Assembly (NCBI GenBank): GCA_027577415.1
Contig: JANBQS010000041.1
Span: forward strand, 1 to 47,531
Source: Coemansia sp. RSA 922
Lineage: Eukaryota > Kickxellomycota > Kickxellomycetes > Kickxellales > Kickxellaceae
Direction: 5' to 3'
Length of the DNA stretch: 47,531 nt
The notes beneath the pieces are model-generated. The model saw only the letters and a program-made list of their open reading frames with translations. It did no database searches and was not told the origin of the DNA. A program made the position numbers and the translations under genes. Positions within the stretch are counted from its first letter, which is position 1. Each line of letters starts with the position of its first letter. Below are positions 38,314 to 47,285 of this stretch, one piece after another.

Positions 38314-40104
38314 ATGTTAATACGAAGCGTACTGTATATATTATTCCAATCATGTCTGGGATTGAACTATACCGGCGAAACCGCACTTCTTGACGCAGCA
38401 CCCGCACAACACCGACACACAACGGCGGTGACATTTGGCGAACTAGGAGTATTTGATTTCCGTGGAGATGGACGTGCACGGGTAGCATTAGAGTTGGGAG
38501 CATTTTCGTCGGAAAAAGATATTAGCAAAATACCCGGCGACCTACTACACCGACTAACCAGTACAAGACCTACTAGAGACACTGATGTAGTGGAATTGGA
38601 CCACGTATATTTGATATTCGCCAAAGCACGAGCCGTTAATAATTTCGTCGCTAGACTACATACCCAGCGAGTAGCTTTCTTGTGCGAGGATGTGGGTGGA
38701 TGGCTGGAGGCGGAGTTTGTATCGCCTGTTTCTAAACTTAAGAGACCTCCTAAAAAAAAGTCTCCGGTTGTGGCTACTGAACCTGTAGCCACTAGGATTT
38801 CTTTTGTTGCTGCTCCTACTACCGATGCTGTCTTGGCTAAAGGCATGGTGACTAGGGTTACTGGATTACAGAAACGAGATTTGGGCAATATTACGGGCTC
38901 GCCTACGTCGGTTTCTTTACCTACTACTACTGACCCGTCGTTATTGGGATCGGACTTGGCTAAAAACGACGTATTCCTTGTAGAATACGAGTGGGAATGG
39001 CTAGTACGTAGAGGCTCGGGTGGGGAGTACGCGGTGGTTGTGGCTAATTGTGCGGCGACTACAATTCAGTTCAAATATAATTTGATCATGGCTAATAGAT
39101 GGCACGACGGTACATGGACTAATTTGCCGGCTGGATGGATGCCCGTACAGCAAGTAAACCCGGCGGTTAGCTATACTCTTTGGGGACTAGCTTGGATGTG
39201 GTGGGCCATAGTACAGGCACGTGGAAGACGACAGGCGGTATTGGGTTTGGCTTTGGGTGCGGTACCGGTTCTTAGATTCGTTAGTTGTTTGGCTGATCAG
39301 AGTCGCTACGCGTTGTGGGGTGCTGGCTCGTATGAAGCTACATTGGTTGTTGTCAGTACTAGTCTTGTGGACGCGCTGGCCGATGCTTCTCACTTTTTGT
39401 GTCTTTTGGCTGTTGCCAAGGGCTGGGGTGTTGTTAGGGCGAGACTGGCTGGTGCTGAGAAACGGTTGGTTCCTGGACTGGTAGCCTTTGTGGCAGTAGC
39501 CACTCTCTATGACGGTGCTACGAGAGGCGGCGGCGTCCTGGCGACTGCCGTAATGCAACTAACCTCATTGCTCTACGCCCGCGCCTCACTAGCTCATACT
39601 AGACGTGTACTCGACGTACAAACCCTACGACTCGTTAGTCGGGCCGAGCCGCAACTCATCGCCTGGTGGAGTGAACATGGTACGGGCACATACGAGCCTG
39701 CAAAGGCTCTGGCGCAGTTGGCTCGTGTTCAGTCGGCACCTCAACTACCACTAGTGTGGGCGGCGGTTAGAAAAGCCAGACTATTGAGGCGTGTGGCTAG
39801 ATTTGCTTTGCCTGCGCAGGCCTTGGATCTTATGGTGTTGCTGGCGGCTGGGTTTGCGGTGCCTGCTCACCGTGCGTATGTGGGTTTGTTGCTGGCGCAG
39901 GCTGCACACTGGTTGGCTTTTGTCGCTTTGTTTGGTGTGTTGGTGGGACTTGATTACGTGCCTGTTGTGAGACTTCCACCGTTGCCGGCTATTAATACTA
40001 GGAGGAGTATTCCGCTGCCTCCTACTGATGCTCGTGATGTGAGAGCGGCTCCACCACTTGGACGATTGAGACTATTGAGGAGCTCGGCACCCTTCGCAGC
40101 CTAA
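38314..40104 (+). CDS. GOST-family 7TM protein (TMEM145/GPR180-like)
   Basis: The start is the ATG at 38314 (the preceding codon is GTG), giving 596 aa. A signal-peptide-like N terminus (MLIRSVLYILFQSCLGLNYTG) is followed by a luminal beta-rich domain of about 230 residues with NITG/NYTG sequons. The motif YEWEWLVRRGSGGEYAVVV precedes the region of seven hydrophobic helices (about 285-555). The layout of a luminal domain plus a 7TM core fits the GOST/intimal-thickness-receptor group (GPR180/TMEM145), whose members act in Golgi and endosomal trafficking. The assignment is by architecture and short motifs. Confidence 0.6.
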   Translation: MLIRSVLYILFQSCLGLNYTGETALLDAAPAQHRHTTAVTFGELGVFDFRGDGRARVALELGAFSSEKDISKIPGDLLHRLTSTRPTRDTDVVELDHVYLIFAKARAVNNFVARLHTQRVAFLCEDVGGWLEAEFVSPVSKLKRPPKKKSPVVATEPVATRISFVAAPTTDAVLAKGMVTRVTGLQKRDLGNITGSPTSVSLPTTTDPSLLGSDLAKNDVFLVEYEWEWLVRRGSGGEYAVVVANCAATTIQFKYNLIMANRWHDGTWTNLPAGWMPVQQVNPAVSYTLWGLAWMWWAIVQARGRRQAVLGLALGAVPVLRFVSCLADQSRYALWGAGSYEATLVVVSTSLVDALADASHFLCLLAVAKGWGVVRARLAGAEKRLVPGLVAFVAVATLYDGATRGGGVLATAVMQLTSLLYARASLAHTRRVLDVQTLRLVSRAEPQLIAWWSEHGTGTYEPAKALAQLARVQSAPQLPLVWAAVRKARLLRRVARFALPAQALDLMVLLAAGFAVPAHRAYVGLLLAQAAHWLAFVALFGVLVGLDYVPVVRLPPLPAINTRRSIPLPPTDARDVRAAPPLGRLRLLRSSAPFAA

Positions 40105-40268
40105 TGTAGATCCCATTTACTGGTATTAACCAATCATAAAAATTACCGCATATCCCGTTTCTTTTCGATCACTTTATTTTGGCGCACTTTTTCTTGTAAT
40201 AAAAAACATCACTCTCTCCGGCTGAACCCTTTTTTCTTTCTTTATTATCTTTCTTTTTATTATTTATC

Positions 40269-42710
40269 ATGGACTTTTTCTTTCTACCTTCTTCTTCCTC
40301 CACTAACGATAACAGTGGTAGTAGGCAGCCTTCGCTAGCTGAAGTAGCTTCAGAAGCTGCCGCACAACTGGCAGCTATGAACCAGCAATCATCTGATCCA
40401 CCACCGCCTGAGAAACCAGTGGGGAATAAGCCGATTGGAATGGCATGTCGTGCGTGCCGACTGCGCAAGATCCGATGTGGTGGTGAACGACCAAGATGCA
40501 CGTACTGTATCAAAAAGGGCTACGACTGCGTATTGACACCACATAAAAAGCGCGGACGACCACGCAAAGCTCTACAAACGACTGACGAGATAATAGAGCC
40601 TGATTTGGATGTGCGTCAACTCTGGGCTGAGTTAACCGGACTACAAGGTCTTGAGTTTCCCCCGGAGTTGTCTGCTTTGGCTGGGGACCTCACGGCTCAG
40701 GAATCTAGTATGCCGTATATTGGACCTAGTTTTAATCTGGGTGGATCTTTGGCGCCGATGAATACCGGTGATCCACTGCTGTTTGCGTCGTCTAATTACG
40801 CATTCCCCTTGTTTGATTCACTTCCGTCGTCTGCTACTCAGCCACTGTTTAGTTTTATGCCTATGGATCTGGCTAGCTCTACGTCTCATGAGCAAGTCGG
40901 TCTGCAAAAGCCTGAGTCGCCAAGGATGACGTCGCCTGGTTCCGCTGTGTCGTCGGTTCAGCAGAGAGAGGTCTCGGCTGTGTCGACTCAGAATAGCGTA
41001 CCTACTGTGATGACTATTGACGAAGGTATACGACAGTACTTTGTCTATGTGCATCCGTGGATGCCTATCCTGCATCGCCCGACGTTTGAGCACCAAATCA
41101 CTGAGGGTACTGTCGACCCGCTTCTGTACTACTGTGTTCAGGCTATTGCCGCACGGTTTGCTGAAAATAATTCGCGTAAACCTTATAAGCGCGGACAAAG
41201 ATTCGCTAGGGCGGCTCGACGTCTGTTGCCTCAGTCGTTGAAATCGGCTTCGCTGTCGACACTGCAGGCCATTACGCTGCTGGCGCTTTATATGTCTGTG
41301 TCGGGGCAGTGGCAGGCTGGCGCGGCGTTTGAGAAACTGGCGGTGCAATTGGCGTTTGTCGGGCAGTACCATCTTTTGGATGAGGAGTTTCTTCTGCCGC
41401 CTGTCACCAACAACCTAGGATTGTTCGAGAGCGGTTGGTCCGAGCACTCGCACCCAGCTCGATTAGAGGTATTGAGTAGGCCTGGTGGTATATTGGAGCA
41501 TGAGCAGAGACGGCGTGCTTGGTGGTCGGTATTCCAATTAGAGAGGTTTAATGGACTGGCGATGGGTCGACCTCCTATTATCAAACCTGGGTGGCATTGG
41601 GTCTGGCTCCCTTGCAGCGAGGAACTCTGGGCAAAGGAAAATCCGACTGGTCCCTTGGCTTGGGAAATGGGGCTGGCCGACTCTGAAAAACGACCTCCAT
41701 CGGCGGTATCTTCCTCCCGCGTCGATCTAGTCTTGGCTCTACTCATGGGTCAGATCATCGAGCAACGGACCGATATGTTCCGGTTGTTTTTCCCGCGCGT
41801 GGATAAAGGCACTTTGTTCCATGATAACCTGCCTACGCACGAGATGGACTGGGGCCAACGGCTGCGCAAACTCGTCGAGGCCGTGGGCGGATTGGAGAAG
41901 AGGATCGGACAGTGGCATAACGAGTTGGATCGATATGCTGATCAGTTCTCGGCTAGGAGACATGCCAATTTGGAAATAATGGGGGCCTCGTGTCAGATAC
42001 ATTTACATGCCTGCGTATTGCAAATACGCGAGCATTTATTCGAAGACCTTATCGGAGATGACACCGAGGCACTGCCTAGCGGAGTACAGACGCCAATTGG
42101 TAGCGATAGTGAGAGGAGCTCGTCTTTAGACTTTTCCGCCATGTTCGAGCAGCATACTGGAACGCCGTTTGACCGTGCTACTTATCAGCGTGGATATATG
42201 GCTAGAGCTAAACGACCTCCATTGTCGTTGGAGTTTGTAGAGGATTTGGACGTTGTCGCTCAGCGGTGCTGGGATCGATCGGTCGCTATGTCTGATGAGA
42301 TAGCTCGTCTTTTGCGTGTACATTGGCTACGCGCACTCGACGACGCTGAGATGGATCCTATGGTGGCTGATAGATTCAAGCTTATGAACCCGCAGACGCC
42401 CTATCATCTGTTTGTAGCGGGTAAAGTACAGGCGGCGAGACTTAAACAGGCCGTCACTACCAGGGCAAAGAGAGTGCGGGTGGATGATGACGGGTCGCCT
42501 GTGGGTGTGGCTATTAGGAGGATTAATGATATTTGGGATAAACACGCTGTGGACGCGGATGTATCGGGGATTGAGTCGCGGCTGGACGATATTATTAAGG
42601 CGCTGGAGTACTGTCAGCTATTCTGGTACTCGCTTAACTTTGCTTCGCATCTAAAATATCTCAAGAAAGAAGCCGCTAAACCGCTTTTACAAAATGTGTA
42701 CCGCGAATAA
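40269..42710 (+). CDS. Zn2Cys6 fungal transcription factor with fungal-specific TF domain
   Basis: The product is 813 aa, intronless. The zinc cluster is at C60, C63, C70, C77, C80 and C87 (ACRACRLRKIRC...RCTYCIKKGYDC), followed by a basic KKRGRPRK linker. The middle homology region starts near residue 250 (IRQYFVYVHPWMPILHRPTF). It includes LQAITLLALYMSVSGQW, and RRRAWWSVFQLERFNGLAMGRPP, a hallmark of the fungal_trans domain. The protein is a nuclear sequence-specific regulator. The target pathway is not visible; the neighbours are housekeeping genes. Confidence 0.93.
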   Translation: MDFFFLPSSSSTNDNSGSRQPSLAEVASEAAAQLAAMNQQSSDPPPPEKPVGNKPIGMACRACRLRKIRCGGERPRCTYCIKKGYDCVLTPHKKRGRPRKALQTTDEIIEPDLDVRQLWAELTGLQGLEFPPELSALAGDLTAQESSMPYIGPSFNLGGSLAPMNTGDPLLFASSNYAFPLFDSLPSSATQPLFSFMPMDLASSTSHEQVGLQKPESPRMTSPGSAVSSVQQREVSAVSTQNSVPTVMTIDEGIRQYFVYVHPWMPILHRPTFEHQITEGTVDPLLYYCVQAIAARFAENNSRKPYKRGQRFARAARRLLPQSLKSASLSTLQAITLLALYMSVSGQWQAGAAFEKLAVQLAFVGQYHLLDEEFLLPPVTNNLGLFESGWSEHSHPARLEVLSRPGGILEHEQRRRAWWSVFQLERFNGLAMGRPPIIKPGWHWVWLPCSEELWAKENPTGPLAWEMGLADSEKRPPSAVSSSRVDLVLALLMGQIIEQRTDMFRLFFPRVDKGTLFHDNLPTHEMDWGQRLRKLVEAVGGLEKRIGQWHNELDRYADQFSARRHANLEIMGASCQIHLHACVLQIREHLFEDLIGDDTEALPSGVQTPIGSDSERSSSLDFSAMFEQHTGTPFDRATYQRGYMARAKRPPLSLEFVEDLDVVAQRCWDRSVAMSDEIARLLRVHWLRALDDAEMDPMVADRFKLMNPQTPYHLFVAGKVQAARLKQAVTTRAKRVRVDDDGSPVGVAIRRINDIWDKHAVDADVSGIESRLDDIIKALEYCQLFWYSLNFASHLKYLKKEAAKPLLQNVYRE

Positions 42711-42789
42711 ATCACAAAATACACGTCAACATTTTCTCTTTTTCTCCTTTTCCCTTTTCTCTTTATCAGTTTTTATTATTATTAATATT

Positions 42790-42808
42790 TCTCTCTCTCT
42801 CTCTCTCT
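42790..42808. repeat. TC dinucleotide microsatellite in the VPS29 leader
   Basis: About nine CT units lie 11 bp upstream of the VPS29 start codon, within its short 5' region. Confidence 0.85.
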
Positions 42809-42818
42809 TTTTGGACAA

Positions 42819-43367
42819 ATGACTCTTATACTCGTTGTCGGTGACATGCACATTCCCCAGCGTGCAGCAGACATTCCCGGTAAATTTCGCAAACTCCTAG
42901 TACCCGGTAAAATTGACCAAATCCTCTGTACAGGTAATCTGACCGACCGAGCAACATACGAGTATCTACGCAATATAACACCCCAAGTACACGTAGCTAG
43001 GGGCGAGTACGATGATCGCACGTTTCCTATATCAGTGCGACTAGAAGAACAAGAGTTGACTGTAGGCCTAGTGAATGGTCATTTAATGGTACCTGGTGGC
43101 GACGTAGACACACTGGCTGCTACAGCTAGACTCATGGACGTTGACGTATTGGTTACTGGAAATACTCATAGGTTCGAGGCGTATGAAGAACAAGGAAGGT
43201 TTTTTATCAACCCTGGTAGCATCACTGGTGCCTATAGTCCTTTGGAGATGCAGAGTATACCGTCGTTCGTCCTAATGGAAGTCAAACTCCGACATGTCGT
43301 AGCTTATGTGTATCAGTTGGTTAATGATGAGGTAGTTGTTGATAGAATCGAGTACAAGAAAGAATAA
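42819..43367 (+). CDS. VPS29: Retromer subunit VPS29
   Basis: The product is 182 aa, the usual length. It has a calcineurin-like phosphoesterase fold used as a scaffold: GDMHIPQRAADIPGKFRKLL, VPGKIDQILCTGNL, ARGEYDD, GLVNGH, VTGNTHRFEAYEEQGRFFIN and NPGSITGAYSPL. It binds VPS35 in the retromer on endosomes and recycles receptors to the Golgi. It lies 108 bp after the Zn2Cys6 gene. Its stop codon is only 3 bp from the convergent COX10 stop, so the two transcripts almost certainly overlap. Confidence 0.95.
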   Translation: MTLILVVGDMHIPQRAADIPGKFRKLLVPGKIDQILCTGNLTDRATYEYLRNITPQVHVARGEYDDRTFPISVRLEEQELTVGLVNGHLMVPGGDVDTLAATARLMDVDVLVTGNTHRFEAYEEQGRFFINPGSITGAYSPLEMQSIPSFVLMEVKLRHVVAYVYQLVNDEVVVDRIEYKKE

Positions 43368-43370
43368 ACT

Positions 43371-44420
43371 TTATTTTAAACACTTTACGTTATTGCGCTC
43401 TTGTATAAGCTTGTGCGCCATTATTAGTATCAATAGCACTGGTAGGTGTACTAGACTGCTGAAGAACAGTTTTCTCGAGTGTTTGGCATCGGGTCGCTTC
43501 CAAAACTCATACGCGCAGTATGCCATAAACCCGTTCACCAGTGAGGAGTCTAGTAGAAACCATGGGTCGCAGATACCCAGCAGTGGGAGTGCTGCTGACA
43601 GTGGAAACATTAGCAGCGCGTAGCGTAACGACACCCTTGCGTTCAGTCGTGGTCTCGTTACTGACATCATACGGTACCCTGCCTTGGAGTAGTCAGCTCT
43701 CAGTGTATGTGCCAAAGAGTTAAAGTGCGGAAACTGCCATGCAAAAAGTATCCCGCCCATTACCCATGCTCCAGGTCCCAAAGTACCACCCGATGCTGCT
43801 GCCCAGCCCAACACCGGCGGAATAGCTCCGACAAGAGCACCAGCCCAGGTATTCGCTATAGTTAGTCGTTTCATTGCCGTATATACTCCCGCATATAAAG
43901 CGATATTCGCTGCGCCTAGGCCAGCCGCTACCGGGTTAACAAACACATAAAGTGCGCCTACACCTAGGGTACCCGCCATTACGCCGAATCCCAAAGCATG
44001 ACCGGGTGCTACTGCATGCCGTGCCAACGGTCTATTGCGAGTGCGACTCATTTGTGCGTCATAGGGAACTTCGATCCACTGGTTAAATGAATTGGCACTG
44101 CCCGCACATAGAGCTGTACCGGCAGCTGTCCATAGTAGTGGGGCTACTTGCGCTGCACCTGGAGCTACCGCGTAGCCGGCCATGGCGGTTAATACGACAA
44201 AGGCGGTTAGTTTGCCTTTGGATAAATCTGCGTATACCCGTAGTAGATCGGTACCGGTGGTAGTCGACTGGATCCGCCATGGCGCTATCTCTGACTGTGT
44301 GCGACGCGGAGTTACTAAACCCTGCCGAGCTGAATTCAAAGCTGCTGTCGAGTGAATCCGATGACTCCACCGCGTATACGGTGTTACCAGGCCACGACCT
44401 AATGTGCGTACCCGAAACAT
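43371..44420 (-). CDS. COX10: Heme O synthase, protoheme IX farnesyltransferase
   Basis: The product is 349 aa, intronless. An Arg/Ser-rich N terminus without acidic residues for about 40 residues (MFRVRTLGRGLVTPYTRWSH) fits a mitochondrial presequence. The UbiA-type prenyltransferase core follows. The first polyprenyl-diphosphate site is SANSFNQWIEVPYDAQMSRT (residues 108-127), then RNRPL. The second conserved region includes MGGILFAWQFPHFNSLAH and DYSKAGYRMMSV. There are about eight TM helices. It converts heme B to heme O in the mitochondrial inner membrane for cytochrome c oxidase assembly. Confidence 0.95.
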   Translation of the reverse strand: MFRVRTLGRGLVTPYTRWSHRIHSTAALNSARQGLVTPRRTQSEIAPWRIQSTTTGTDLLRVYADLSKGKLTAFVVLTAMAGYAVAPGAAQVAPLLWTAAGTALCAGSANSFNQWIEVPYDAQMSRTRNRPLARHAVAPGHALGFGVMAGTLGVGALYVFVNPVAAGLGAANIALYAGVYTAMKRLTIANTWAGALVGAIPPVLGWAAASGGTLGPGAWVMGGILFAWQFPHFNSLAHTLRADYSKAGYRMMSVTRPRLNARVSLRYALLMFPLSAALPLLGICDPWFLLDSSLVNGFMAYCAYEFWKRPDAKHSRKLFFSSLVHLPVLLILIMAHKLIQERNNVKCLK

Positions 44421-44527
44421 TTTTTTTATAAAGAGTATAGAAATTTATAAAGATTTTTTGAATTTCTGTAATAAAAAAAGAAAAAAAGGAGAGGGCTAGA
44501 AGCGATAGTACTTTTTGTGATCTATAA

Positions 44528-45832
44528 TCAGTAGACGTGATCTGCATAGCTCATAAACTCCTCATCGCTTAAAAATGACGCCATTATGCTTTCTGGTAGA
44601 CAAATGTTGGCAAGAACTCCGCCAGCTCCATCATCAATAGTATGGACGATATACGGGCCATTGAACGATCTTAGCTGCACACTTCCCAATACTCCCAGTC
44701 CGAAATCCACCTGCCACAATGGCATCCGTGACATATTCGAGATTGCTGCAGATGGGGAATCTGTAACACTCAATGTAGCAAGGATATCCGGCCCACTATT
44801 CTTCATAGCTTCAATATACATCAAAAGGCCTGCCGCTGAGCCATTTTGAGTAAATTGGCGGGTAAGCCGAGCCACTGGAACTATATCTTGGTCCAACACA
44901 AAGGATTTCGTTGCAAACATGGGACACAATACTATCATATTACCCAAGTAATTGGTAACACCTAAAGAATTGCGCAGGTCTTTGGGTCCACCTGTATACG
45001 TATACTCTGAAATAGATCCATGGCTGACAAGTGCCCGTGTATGTGCACGCCAGAACAAGGCAACTACCATATCGTTTGTCGAGCACACTTCATCTCCATC
45101 TTTGTTAAGTATGGCTATCTCTTTGAGTCTGCAAAGAGACTCGGCTCTCAATGCAAACTGATACAAACCCACTCGTCCTTGAGTCTTCAGACCACTGTTG
45201 CCTGAAGCTGGCGTGTTCTGATACAAGTGTCTGATATACGAGTCGTCCACTTTCTCATCTCCCTTCAAACTAGCCATGAGTATCTCATGTTTACGGTTAC
45301 GACTACTCCACATTGCCACTGGCTTGTATTCAGGGTCAACGCATGCCCGACCGATACTCGTCGCTATATCTGTTAATGCCATGCCATCGCCTAGAATATG
45401 GTGAATGGCAATACCGACTGCTACTCCACCACAACTGAGTCCAAATACCCACACTCTGAATACTGCCAAACCCTCGATATCTGGAGTAATACTGGGAATA
45501 ATATCAAATATCTGAGAGTAATTTTCTTGACTAAATCCGCCCTTCTCCATCTCAATATAACTGTACGGCACTTTGATACTAGTCACTGACACTTTGGTAT
45601 TGGCGGTATACTCGATGCGGACTGGAATTCCATCACGCAAGATCCCACCTAGCTCGGGAGTTGCCAAGACTACTTTGTCTACTCCCATTTGTATTTTCTG
45701 CACTACTTCTTCTAGTGAGCTTGTAGGCGGGTGTTGGTAGAACCATATCAATCCAACATGTACTCGCATAACACTTTCACACGCCATCATATCAAGAGAC
45801 ATGATTGGAGTGTAAGAGTCCAGACTATTCAT
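44528..45832 (-). CDS. BAHD-like acyltransferase (transferase family)
   Basis: The product is 434 aa, intronless. The catalytic HxxxD motif is present as IHHILGDG (H145, D149). The structural DFGWG motif appears as QVDFGLG near residue 380, a conservative variant. The N-terminal SPxD-like start (TPIMSLDMM) also fits the family. Fungal members transfer acyl groups from acyl-CoA to alcohols or amines in secondary metabolism or detoxification; the substrate here is unknown. The protein is soluble and cytosolic by sequence. No biosynthetic partner genes are adjacent: COX10 is on one side and AT-rich DNA on the other. A TATAAATAA sequence lies directly upstream of the ATG. Confidence 0.8.
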   Translation of the reverse strand: MNSLDSYTPIMSLDMMACESVMRVHVGLIWFYQHPPTSSLEEVVQKIQMGVDKVVLATPELGGILRDGIPVRIEYTANTKVSVTSIKVPYSYIEMEKGGFSQENYSQIFDIIPSITPDIEGLAVFRVWVFGLSCGGVAVGIAIHHILGDGMALTDIATSIGRACVDPEYKPVAMWSSRNRKHEILMASLKGDEKVDDSYIRHLYQNTPASGNSGLKTQGRVGLYQFALRAESLCRLKEIAILNKDGDEVCSTNDMVVALFWRAHTRALVSHGSISEYTYTGGPKDLRNSLGVTNYLGNMIVLCPMFATKSFVLDQDIVPVARLTRQFTQNGSAAGLLMYIEAMKNSGPDILATLSVTDSPSAAISNMSRMPLWQVDFGLGVLGSVQLRSFNGPYIVHTIDDGAGGVLANICLPESIMASFLSDEEFMSYADHVY

Positions 45833-46415
45833 TATAAATAAAGTACTTAAAAATCTAGGTAATTCTCGTAAATATAATGTCTCTGATAGTCAGTTATTTA
45901 TATCTTCCCCTGTCGTGTTGAAACTATAGTACGAATGCGGTTTCTAAATCGTATTTTAGCCACGTTTCTTAGTTTTTTCACTCGGGGGCAATTAATATGA
46001 ATGATGCCACACTTTTTTATCATCCGTTTGATAAATGTGCATTCTTCTGCACAATACTGCTTTATTTATCTTTCAAAATAATTAAAAGTAACATTCACCA
46101 ATTTTAAATATGTGCAAGCAAAAGTGCTCCAAACGCCACATTCTTTTAATGCATGACACATTTTTGAAATGCAATCAACTCATTGATTAAGACGAATTAG
46201 CAATACATGTGCAAGATGTAATGCTAATTCGTGCTGATCTCGCTTTACAAGAGATTTAAAAGCTACATTGCTGGCCATACATATTATAGTGGCATGATCT
46301 TACAAAGAAAGTGGTCGTAAAAGGCAGTCAGCGAACATGGTTGCTTCAAAGCACAAAGCACAAAGCCTCAATTTCTTTTTCGTGTGTTGGGTGCAGAGCA
46401 TGCCATCCACCCTCA
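45833..46415. other. AT-rich intergenic region
   Basis: No gene is visible. It contains the inverted repeat at 46192-46232 and short direct repeats (CACAAAGCACAAAGC near 46352). Confidence 0.5.
46192..46232. repeat. Inverted repeat with perfect 11-bp arms
   Basis: ACGAATTAGCA (46192-46202) and TGCTAATTCGT (46222-46232) are separated by 19 nt. No ORF surrounds it. It could be a protein-binding palindrome or the core of a small inverted-repeat element. Confidence 0.75.
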
Positions 46416-46780
46416 CAGTCAAACAGCCAAGCGGCCCCATGACCAAATGGAATGTTCTTTAGTGTGTACCCCCACGGTTGTGTCCGCAATTTTCTACCCT
46501 TGTTGGCCTTCAAACCCTTTCAGTCAAGCAAGATTTGGTCACCATGAGCTAGTTGAACCTTCTCTAGTAGTGCCCTCACGGTTGGCTTCGACACTAAAAC
46601 AGCTTTTTAAACAGAGTTGTCACACTTTTCTTTACTTTCAGTCAAGCAAGATTTGGTCACCATGAGCTAGTTGAACCTTCTTTAGTAGTACCCTCACGGT
46701 TGATTTCGACACTAAAACAGCTCTTTAAACAGGTTTGTCGCACTTTTCCTTGCTTTCAGTCAAGCAAGATTTGGTCACGC
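46416..46780 (+). repeat. 118-bp tandem repeats upstream of the 102-aa gene
   Basis: CAGTCAAGCAAGATTTGGTC begins at 46521, 46639 and 46757. This gives two full units of exactly 118 bp and a third cut after about 22 bp. A diverged unit of about 105 bp precedes them at 46416. Each contains CCCTCACGGTTG and TCGACACTAAAACAGCT. The array ends about 80 bp upstream of the TATA box. Confidence 0.9.
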
Positions 46781-46861
46781 CAGCAGTCAAGTGCCAAAAA
46801 TAAAACCACATACCTTCAGTCAGCTGGGTGCACTTCCCGGCCCATTGACTGGGAAGGGGGG

Positions 46862-46868
46862 TATAAAA
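46862..46868 (+). promoter_or_regulatory. TATA box of the 102-aa gene
   Basis: GGGGGGTATAAAACAGCGG, 109 bp upstream of the ATG at 46977, is followed by a pyrimidine-rich leader. It is one of the best TATA boxes in the window. Confidence 0.7.
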
Positions 46869-46976
46869 CAGCGGCACGCGGCTTCCCTTTTTTCCCCCTC
46901 AATTTCTTCACTTTATCCAACATCTTCTACTAGCTCACACATAAACAACCAATCTTGCTGGCTTATACGATTGAAC

Positions 46977-47285
46977 ATGTCTAACAACACTGAAATACTC
47001 CTTTCCGTTCGTCTGGACACCATGACCGTCAAGACGTTCACTGTATCTATCGACGAAAAAGTCGTTGTTATGTCCCTTGATGAATTAAAGGCATTCTTGG
47101 ACCCAAAGATGATTGCTGAAGGCATTAAATTTGAGAATGGGTTTGATTTATTCAATGAGAATACCAAGCAACCTTTCACCAATTCGCCATTTGCAGCCGA
47201 AGTCTATTCTACCTGTCTGCTTAAATGTGGTGACATGTTCCGCCTAGTTGTCAAGGGTAAGGGTACAGTAAAGGTGAACTTCTAA
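46977..47285 (+). CDS. Small protein of unknown function (102 aa)
   Basis: The start is the ATG at 46977 (MSNNTEILLSVRLDTMTVKT). The frame is open further upstream, but that part covers the TATA box and leader and cannot be coding. I do not recognise the family. The product is predicted soluble with alternating beta strands (EILLSVRLD, KTFTVSID, KVVVMSL), a helix (LDELKAFLD) and C-terminal strands (MFRLVVKGKGTVKVNF), loosely reminiscent of a beta-grasp fold. Strong promoter features suggest high or regulated expression. It does not align with the 145/147-aa pair. Confidence 0.55.
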   Translation: MSNNTEILLSVRLDTMTVKTFTVSIDEKVVVMSLDELKAFLDPKMIAEGIKFENGFDLFNENTKQPFTNSPFAAEVYSTCLLKCGDMFRLVVKGKGTVKVNF

